A stretch of 64,000 nucleotides of DNA from Cloacibacterium normanense (lineage in GTDB: Bacteria; Bacteroidota; Bacteroidia; Flavobacteriales; Weeksellaceae): assembly GCF_003860565.1 (NCBI RefSeq), contig NZ_CP034157.1, positions 1,116,001 to 1,180,000 of the forward strand. The letters run 5' to 3'. Below the pieces are notes generated by a model. That model was not told the origin of the DNA. It searched no databases and saw nothing but the letters and a program-made list of their open reading frames with translations. This document shows, piece by piece, positions 58,649 to 64,000 of the stretch (positions are counted from its first letter, which is position 1; every line of letters begins with the position of its first letter). The position numbers and the translations under genes are program-made.

Positions 58649-59506
58649 TTATTTTAACTTTTCGAAAGGAATAAAATACAAACGCTGTTTTACACTGAAA
58701 ATAAACTTAGAAAAATCTTCATTAGAAATATAAATTCCATCTTTATTCACTGCAATTCCTTCTACTTGCCCCACCGAAAGAAAAGAGCCTAACTTATACT
58801 TTTTCAATGGTTTAGAGAAAAATAATCCTTCAGAATTTCCCTCAAAAATCATCAAATACACTTTCGCTTTTCTAGTGTAACCTACCACATATAATTTCCC
58901 TTGAAAATAAGCAGCATCTGTAATGACAAATCCTGTATGAAAAGACTCCAAATTCACAATTGATTGATTTTCTGATTTTTGTAAGTCAATAGTATAATGA
59001 GAAATATTTTTAGAACTCCATTCTTTCGAAAAAACATGAACTTTTTCATTAAGGAAAATCATGGCTTCTGCATCAAAATTATGAGAAAGATATCGTATGG
59101 AAAAATCGTCTTGTGCAGAATAATTAAAGGAATTTTTAGAATAATTTCCCTGAAAATCAGTTTTATAAATAGCTAAATCTTTTCTACTTCCAGCATTATT
59201 CCCAAAATCGCCTATATAAAAATCTTCATCATCACTGGTAATCGCTTCCCAATCTTTATTCGGAAAATTAATTTTCAGTTTTGATAAAATTTTACCAGAA
59301 ATTTTATCAATTTCAAAAATTTCATTGGTATTTCCGCCATCGTTTAAAGTATAGAGTTTATCTTTAAGAAAAGTAAGACCAGATGTTTCTTTCAAAGAAT
59401 CTGATAACGTGGCAATTTTGTATTTCCTAAGAGCTAACTTTTCTGTTTTTTGAGAAAAAGAAAAAAGAAAACTAAAAAATAGAAAAACAAGAATGAATTT
59501 TTTCAT
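58649..59506 (-). CDS. Secreted beta-propeller-like hypothetical protein
   Basis: This 285-residue protein has a signal peptide (FILVFLFFSFLFSFSQ) and a mature part of repeated short strands with propeller-like motifs: SGLTFLKDKLYTLNDGGNTNEIFEI, WEAITSDDEDFYIGDFGNN, and VGQVEGIAVNKDGIYISNED. It resembles NHL/SMP-30-type or phytase-like propellers, but no catalytic set can be assigned. I chose ATG 59506, just before the rlmN stop; the two genes lie 5 bp apart on the same strand and probably form one unit. Confidence 0.7.
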   Translation of the reverse strand: MKKFILVFLFFSFLFSFSQKTEKLALRKYKIATLSDSLKETSGLTFLKDKLYTLNDGGNTNEIFEIDKISGKILSKLKINFPNKDWEAITSDDEDFYIGDFGNNAGSRKDLAIYKTDFQGNYSKNSFNYSAQDDFSIRYLSHNFDAEAMIFLNEKVHVFSKEWSSKNISHYTIDLQKSENQSIVNLESFHTGFVITDAAYFQGKLYVVGYTRKAKVYLMIFEGNSEGLFFSKPLKKYKLGSFLSVGQVEGIAVNKDGIYISNEDFSKFIFSVKQRLYFIPFEKLK

Positions 59507-59511
59507 AGAGT

Positions 59512-60549
59512 TTATTCTCCAGAATTTTTGTTGGCCAATTGTCCACAAGCTGCGTCAATATCTCCACCTCTACTTCTTCTCACCAAAGCTGTAATCCCCG
59601 CTTTTTCTAACTCACGAACATATTTTTCTTCGGCTTCTACACTTCTATGGTCGAATTTTCCTTCACCAATTGGATTATATTGAATCAAATTCACTTTACA
59701 AGGAACTTGTTTACAATATTTTATCAAAGCTTTTATATCTTCGTCGCCATCATTAATTCCTTTCCAAACACAATATTCAAAGGTGATTCTACTTCCAGTT
59801 TTATCATACCAATATTGCATCGCTTCCATAATTTCTGTTAACGGAAATTTTGTGGAAAAAGGCATAATTTCATTTCTTTTATGCTCTATTGCTGAGTGAA
59901 GAGAAAGCGCTAATTTGACTTTCAAATTTTCATCAGCAAGCATTTTCATCATTTTTGGAATTCCAGAAGTAGAAACGGTAATTCTTCGTGCAGACATTCC
60001 CAAACCGTCTTCTTGGGTAATTTTTCTGATGGCATCTACTACGTTTTTATAGTTCATCATAGGTTCTCCCATTCCCATAAAAACGATGTTTGACAAAGGT
60101 CTATCAAAATATAGTTTGCTCTGTTTATCAATCAAAGCAACTTGGTCTACAATTTCGGCAACTTCTAGATTTCTCATCCTTTTTAGTTTTGCCGTTGCAC
60201 AAAATTCACAGTTCAAACTACAACCTACTTGCGAAGAAACACAAGCAGTAGTTCTAGATTCTGTAGGAATGAGAACAGATTCTACCAAAAGACCGTCATG
60301 AAGTTTTACTCCATTTTTGATGGTTCCATCTTTAGATTTTTGCAATAAATCCACAGAAATTGGATTGATGGTGAATTCTTGAGAAATTTTTTCTCTCAAC
60401 TCTTTAGAAAGGTTGGTCATTTCATCTATAGAATGAAGATTTTTAGACCATAACCAATCATAAACCTGTTTCGCACGAAAAGGTTTTTCGCCAAGAGTGA
60501 CAAAATATTCTTTGAGCTGTTCTAAACTTAATGTTCTGATATCTTTCAT
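59512..60549 (-). CDS. rlmN: 23S rRNA (adenine-2503-C2)-methyltransferase
   Basis: This 345-residue radical-SAM enzyme methylates A2503 of 23S rRNA and A37 of some tRNAs. It has the 4Fe-4S motif CVSSQVGCSLNCEFC (C-x3-C-x2-C), the N-terminal LSLEQLKEYF and KPFRAKQVYDWLW segments, and conserved Cys near the C-terminus (AACGQL). I chose ATG 60549 (MKDIRTLSLEQL): the 21 codons before it come from an inverted repeat (60559-60622) and are not conserved. It lies between queA and a secreted protein gene on the same strand. Confidence 0.95.
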   Translation of the reverse strand: MKDIRTLSLEQLKEYFVTLGEKPFRAKQVYDWLWSKNLHSIDEMTNLSKELREKISQEFTINPISVDLLQKSKDGTIKNGVKLHDGLLVESVLIPTESRTTACVSSQVGCSLNCEFCATAKLKRMRNLEVAEIVDQVALIDKQSKLYFDRPLSNIVFMGMGEPMMNYKNVVDAIRKITQEDGLGMSARRITVSTSGIPKMMKMLADENLKVKLALSLHSAIEHKRNEIMPFSTKFPLTEIMEAMQYWYDKTGSRITFEYCVWKGINDGDEDIKALIKYCKQVPCKVNLIQYNPIGEGKFDHRSVEAEEKYVRELEKAGITALVRRSRGGDIDAACGQLANKNSGE

Positions 60550-60558
60550 ATAAAAAAG

Positions 60559-60622
60559 TCTCGCAGATTCAGCAAATTTAGCAGATTTTAATTCATCTGC
60601 AATATCAGCCAAATCTGCGAGA
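60559..60622. repeat. Inverted repeat between queA and rlmN
   Basis: TCTCGCAGATT (60559-60569) and AATCTGCGAGA (60612-60622) are perfect 11-bp inverted ends around a short spacer with further GCAGATT units. It is translatable and produces a false N-terminal extension of RlmN. Confidence 0.75.
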
Positions 60623-60642
60623 AAATTATTTTAAAATTAATC

Positions 60643-61692
60643 TTACAAAATCAACATTGCGTCTCCGTAAGAATAGAATTTATATTCATTTTTCACGGCT
60701 TCTTCATAAGCGTGCATGATAAAATCTGTTCCTGCAAAAGCTGCAATCATCATAATTAATGTAGATTTTGGCGTGTGGAAATTGGTAATCATAGCGTTTG
60801 CTACCCCAAAATCATAAGGTGGATAAATAAATTTATTGGTCCAACCTTGGTAAGCAGAAATCTTTTTGTTAGAAGAAACAGAAGTTTCTAATGCTCTCAT
60901 TGTAGTAGTTCCTACAGCACAAATTCTTCTATTTTCATCAGCTGCTTTGTTGATAATATCAGCAGTTTTTTCGTCGATAATTGCTTCTTCACACTCCATT
61001 TTGTGCTTAGAAAGATCTTCTACTTCGATTGGGTTAAATGTTCCTAAACCTACGTGAAGTGTAACTTCTGCAAAGTTAATTCCTTTGATTTCTAGACGCT
61101 TCATTAAGTGCTTAGAAAAGTGTAAACCTGCAGTTGGAGCAGCTACTGCACCTTCTATTTTAGCATAAATCGTTTGGTAACGTTCTGCATCTTCTGGTTC
61201 TACTTCTCTTTTGATGTATTTAGGAAGTGGAGTTTCTCCCAATTCTTTTAATTTAGCACGAAATTCTTCATAAGAACCGTCAAATAAAAATCTTAGCGTT
61301 CTACCTCTAGATGTAGTATTATCAATTACTTCTGCAACCAAAGATTCATCTTCTGTAAAGAAAAGTTTGTTTCCAATTCTAATTTTACGAGCTGGATCTA
61401 CTAATACGTCCCAAACTCTGGTTTCTTTATCAAGTTCTCTTAATAAGAAAACTTCGATTTTAGCACCAGTTTTTTCTTTATTTCCGTATAGTCTAGCTGG
61501 GAAAACTTTGGTATTGTTAAAGATAAATAAATCGTCTTCGTTAAAATAATCGATTACGTCTTTAAATAGTTTATGTTCAATGGTTTGTGTCTTTCTGTCA
61601 AGAACCATTAATCTTGCTTCGTCTCTGTGTTCTGAAGGGTGTTCTGCCAACAAATGTTCTGGCAAGTGAAAATTGAAATCAGATGTTTTCAT
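60643..61692 (-). CDS. queA: S-adenosylmethionine:tRNA ribosyltransferase-isomerase
   Basis: This 349-residue enzyme makes epoxyqueuosine in tRNA by transferring the ribosyl moiety of SAM. Conserved QueA blocks are present: [23 protein letters not shown] at the N-terminus, [49 protein letters not shown], and [12 protein letters not shown]. The length is standard. It lies upstream of rlmN on the same strand, 93 bp away, and the two may share transcription. Confidence 0.95.
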   Translation of the reverse strand: MKTSDFNFHLPEHLLAEHPSEHRDEARLMVLDRKTQTIEHKLFKDVIDYFNEDDLFIFNNTKVFPARLYGNKEKTGAKIEVFLLRELDKETRVWDVLVDPARKIRIGNKLFFTEDESLVAEVIDNTTSRGRTLRFLFDGSYEEFRAKLKELGETPLPKYIKREVEPEDAERYQTIYAKIEGAVAAPTAGLHFSKHLMKRLEIKGINFAEVTLHVGLGTFNPIEVEDLSKHKMECEEAIIDEKTADIINKAADENRRICAVGTTTMRALETSVSSNKKISAYQGWTNKFIYPPYDFGVANAMITNFHTPKSTLIMMIAAFAGTDFIMHAYEEAVKNEYKFYSYGDAMLIL

Positions 61693-61788
61693 AAAATTTA
61701 CGGATTTTATTTAAATTTTTTAAGCCTGCAAATATACGATATGAAAACAGGGGTTGTCAAGTGTTTTGGGAAGTATTTTGAAAAAACA

Positions 61789-62421
61789 CTAGTTAAATTT
61801 CAGATTAAGAGCTATTTCTTCACAGTCATCAAACTCAAATAGAAATTTATATCCATTTTTGTAATCTACTTCAGCATATAAAATCCAAAAATTATTTCCA
61901 TTTAATCTTTCCTTTAAAGAATCGTATATTTTTTTATGAATAATTTGACCTAAATCCATAAACCTAATTTCAATCATTGGAGTTTTTGATTTATATAATT
62001 TAAATTTCACTTCTAAATTTGTTTTTTTAGAATCATCATTTACAAAACATTGAACTAGGAACTCATCTTCTGCTAATTCTTTTATTATTATTTTTCCAAT
62101 TTCTTTTTCACTATAACTGTAATCAAAAGTTTTCTTATCTAAATAAGAATAATATGGTTTTTCACTGTTTATACGTTGTAAAGCAATAACCTCTTTTAAA
62201 GAATTATCAGTTATATAGTAATAAGAATCATCATTTCTTTGATTCATATAATAATTATTGTTGCTAGAATTAAAATAAATATAACTTTTCCATGAATTTT
62301 TATTTCCAATTTTTGGACTAATTCTAGTGGAATTACTAACACATTTTTTATCAAATTGATACTCTTGAGAAAAAACAAATAAAGAAAATAGTAAAACGAA
62401 AGAAAGAAATAATTTTTTCAT
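61789..62421 (-). CDS. Hypothetical exported protein
   Basis: This 210-residue protein has a signal peptide (LFLSFVLLFSLFVFSQ) and an asparagine- and lysine-rich, probably beta-stranded mature part. No domain is recognised. Its ATG overlaps the TGA of the preceding DNA glycosylase gene (ATGA), so translation is likely coupled despite the unrelated roles. Its AT content is high, like other accessory genes here. Confidence 0.6.
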   Translation of the reverse strand: MKKLFLSFVLLFSLFVFSQEYQFDKKCVSNSTRISPKIGNKNSWKSYIYFNSSNNNYYMNQRNDDSYYYITDNSLKEVIALQRINSEKPYYSYLDKKTFDYSYSEKEIGKIIIKELAEDEFLVQCFVNDDSKKTNLEVKFKLYKSKTPMIEIRFMDLGQIIHKKIYDSLKERLNGNNFWILYAEVDYKNGYKFLFEFDDCEEIALNLKFN

Positions 62422-62909
62422 GGTAAATAGTTTTTAATTTTTTGCCAAGATAATAATTTTTCTTCATACCTCAAACTTGCATGAGCAGGGCTTGTAGAAG
62501 GTAAAACAATAATTGGCAGATGAAATTCTTTTAGTAAAATTTTCTGTAAATTTTTGTAAGATTTTTGTCCGTTACAGAAAATAGCTTTTATATTTGGGAA
62601 ATTCTGTAACAACTCTCCTATTTTGTTCGCTTCTTCATTTCTTATTTCAGAATCTAGACTACCTTTTCTTTCGCAAGTTTCTATTATGTCCCAAAGTGCA
62701 ACGTGGTATTTTTCTAAAATTTTAATTCTTTCAGAGTAATCGGTAGTAAAATCTTCATTAAAAATTTCACAAATAATTTTCCAAAATTTGTTTTGAGGAT
62801 GCGCGTAATATTGTTGCATTTCCAAAGATTTAACTCCTGGAATAGAGCCCAAAATCAGAATTTTTGATTCGTTATCAATGATTGGTGGAAATGAGGATAT
62901 TTTTTGCAT
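62418..62909 (-). CDS. DNA-deoxyinosine glycosylase-like (uracil-DNA glycosylase superfamily)
   Basis: This 163-residue protein from ATG 62909 (MQKISSFPPII) has the family 6 uracil-DNA-glycosylase-superfamily pattern: ILILGSIPGVKSLEMQQYYAHPQNKFW (about 17-43), ALWDIIETCERKGSLDS, and the C-terminal LPSTSPAHASL block with a His. Hypoxanthine-specific members remove deaminated adenine. I chose 62909 over a longer frame whose extra codons come from a GGCTAAAGCC spacer repeat. It overlaps the next gene by 4 bp. Confidence 0.82.
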   Translation of the reverse strand: MQKISSFPPIIDNESKILILGSIPGVKSLEMQQYYAHPQNKFWKIICEIFNEDFTTDYSERIKILEKYHVALWDIIETCERKGSLDSEIRNEEANKIGELLQNFPNIKAIFCNGQKSYKNLQKILLKEFHLPIIVLPSTSPAHASLRYEEKLLSWQKIKNYLP

Positions 62910-62956
62910 TTTAAAATAAGTTTCGGCTAAAGCCAACTCAAATATACAAAAAAAGA

Positions 62957-62980
62957 AAAACGGGCTAAAGCCCGTTTCTA
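62957..62980 (-). terminator. Intrinsic terminator after the S9 peptidase gene
   Basis: AAACGGGC pairs with GCCCGTTT around a TAAA loop; on the minus strand it runs into a T-rich tail. A related GGCTAAAGCC unit lies 30 bp away at 62924-62933. Confidence 0.8.
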
Positions 62981-63009
62981 TTGATAAAATAAAAATCTAT
63001 TTCTGATTT

Positions 63010-64000
63010 CTACAAAGTTTCTTTCAACCAATCGAAGAATTCTCTTTGCCAAACTAGACCGTTTTGAGGATGTAAAACCCAGTGGTTTTCATTAGGGAAA
63101 TAAAGGAATTTGGTTTTCAGACCTTTCATTTTTGCTGCTTGAAAAGCTTCCTGACCTTGTTCATAACCTACTCTGAAATCCAGACCTCCTTGAATCACCA
63201 TAATTGGCTTATTCCATTGGTCTACAAAATTGATTGGGTTAAAATCTGTATACGCTTTTGGTAAAGGTTTTTCCCAAGGCGAACCTAAATCCCAATTGGC
63301 AAACCATAATTCTTCGGTAGTTCCGTACCAAGATTTCATATCAAACAATCCGTCATGAGCAATAAACGTTTTGAATCTATTTTCGTGAACTCCTGCCAAC
63401 ATGAAAACGCTGTAACCACCGTAACTTGCGCCAACTGCAGCCATTCTATCACCATCTACATAAGGTAAAGTTTTTGCAAAATCTGCCGCTGCTAAATAAT
63501 CTCTGATTGGTTGTCCTCCCCAATCTTTAGAAATATCTTCATTCCATTTGGTTCCCCAACCTGGCATTCCTCTTCTATTTGGCGCAACTACGATGTAATC
63601 ATTTGCAGCCATTAAAGCGAAATTCCAACGCGTAGAGAAAAATTGAGTTAAAGCAGATTGCGGACCTCCTTGACAATATAAAAGTGTAGGATATTTCTTA
63701 TTTGGGTCAAAATTCGGTGGATAATGGAACCAAACTCCCATTTCTTTACCATCTGAAGTTTTCACCATTTTCAGTTCAGATTTTCCTTGAGATAATTTAG
63801 CGTAAGTATCTTTATTTATAGAAGTTAGCTGTAACATACTTCCGTCTTTTACATTAACTTTAAATAAATCTGCATTATGATTAATATCTGTTCTGGTTAC
63901 CAAAATATTTCCGCTTTGGAAGGCAATAATTTCATTCACATCAAAATTACCACCAGAAATTTGCTTCACTTTCCCATCTAAACCGATGTAGAAAAGCTGT
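63010..64000 (-). CDS. S9 family peptidase, C-terminal part (window edge)
   Basis: This is the C-terminal alpha/beta-hydrolase part of an S9 peptidase; the frame is open to the right edge (upstream codons read QLFYIGLDGKV), so the start is outside the window. The catalytic Ser is in VGASYGGYSVF, Asp in QGGLDFRVG and His in NENHWVLHP; LYCQGGPQSAL and NRRGMPGWG are typical oxyanion-region segments. It resembles acylaminoacyl-peptidase or DPP5-like members. It differs clearly from the S9 peptidase at 5603-8014. Confidence 0.9.
   Translation of the reverse strand, partial: QLFYIGLDGKVKQISGGNFDVNEIIAFQSGNILVTRTDINHNADLFKVNVKDGSMLQLTSINKDTYAKLSQGKSELKMVKTSDGKEMGVWFHYPPNFDPNKKYPTLLYCQGGPQSALTQFFSTRWNFALMAANDYIVVAPNRRGMPGWGTKWNEDISKDWGGQPIRDYLAAADFAKTLPYVDGDRMAAVGASYGGYSVFMLAGVHENRFKTFIAHDGLFDMKSWYGTTEELWFANWDLGSPWEKPLPKAYTDFNPINFVDQWNKPIMVIQGGLDFRVGYEQGQEAFQAAKMKGLKTKFLYFPNENHWVLHPQNGLVWQREFFDWLKETL

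Noticed and set aside
60550-60612. N-terminal extension of RlmN
   Set aside because: The extra 21 codons are translated inverted repeat; the family start is MKDIRTLSLEQL at 60549.

Overview
The window is AT-rich chromosomal DNA from a member of the Bacteroidota, most likely family Weeksellaceae (a Chryseobacterium or Cloacibacterium relative). The evidence is the protein style (fused alpha/beta E1 of a 2-oxoacid dehydrogenase, short 288-residue primary sigma factor, TPR-membrane-HTH regulators, many S9 and M28 peptidases), Bacteroidota promoters (TTTG, about 19 nt, TAnnTTTG, for example before ndk), and dispersed palindromic spacer repeats. This placement is inferred from recognised families, not from a search. 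No rRNA, tRNA, CRISPR array or prophage was seen.

Layout. 1-13 kb: the 3' end of a RecB/AddB-like nuclease, an E2 acyltransferase with a spacer repeat inserted in frame, a glutaryl-CoA-dehydrogenase-like enzyme, AlkB, an S9 peptidase, DoxX, era, a methyltransferase, map, and small genes. 12.5-17.4 kb: a LuxR-type response regulator and its propeller histidine kinase, the kinase split by an IS150-type IS3-family element. 17.4-29.9 kb: gpmI, SUI1, a nucleoside phosphorylase, a TPR-HTH regulator, tag, fabI, a large secreted BNR protein, an M28 peptidase and a threonine aldolase. 30.4-40 kb: rpoD, a DUF2971 gene, rpe, ndk, a DtxR regulator preceded by a sigma-54-like promoter, a second IS copy in the DtxR terminator loop, a TPR protein and gyrA. 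40-52.6 kb: DUF486, DUF4286, a LuxC-like reductase, ferredoxin, serC-serA-DUF1015, an M28 peptidase, dgkA, a patatin, lpdA and fused E1. 52.6-57.6 kb: an accessory block of two paralogous small secreted proteins, three copies of a conserved hairpin/3'-UTR repeat, and two paralogous TPR-membrane-AraC regulators. 57.6-64 kb: polyprenyl synthetase, a secreted propeller-like protein, rlmN, queA, a DNA glycosylase and the 3' end of another S9 peptidase.

How genes fit together. E1 (50155-52584), E3 (48405-49793) and E2 (1370-2629) could form one 2-oxoacid dehydrogenase complex. serC and serA give two of the three serine-synthesis steps. map, rlmN, queA, era and SUI1 serve translation and ribosome maturation; alkB, tag and the uracil-DNA-glycosylase-superfamily enzyme handle base damage.

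The most unusual items are: the 52.6-57.6 kb cluster, whose 3'-UTR hairpin is better conserved than the small proteins and occurs once without a coding sequence; a near-perfect -24/-12 promoter followed about 70 bp later by an intrinsic terminator, upstream of dtxR; the two IS copies with readable target duplications; the 78-bp repeat inside the E2 linker; and a family of hairpin repeats whose apical arms differ between copies but stay self-complementary.
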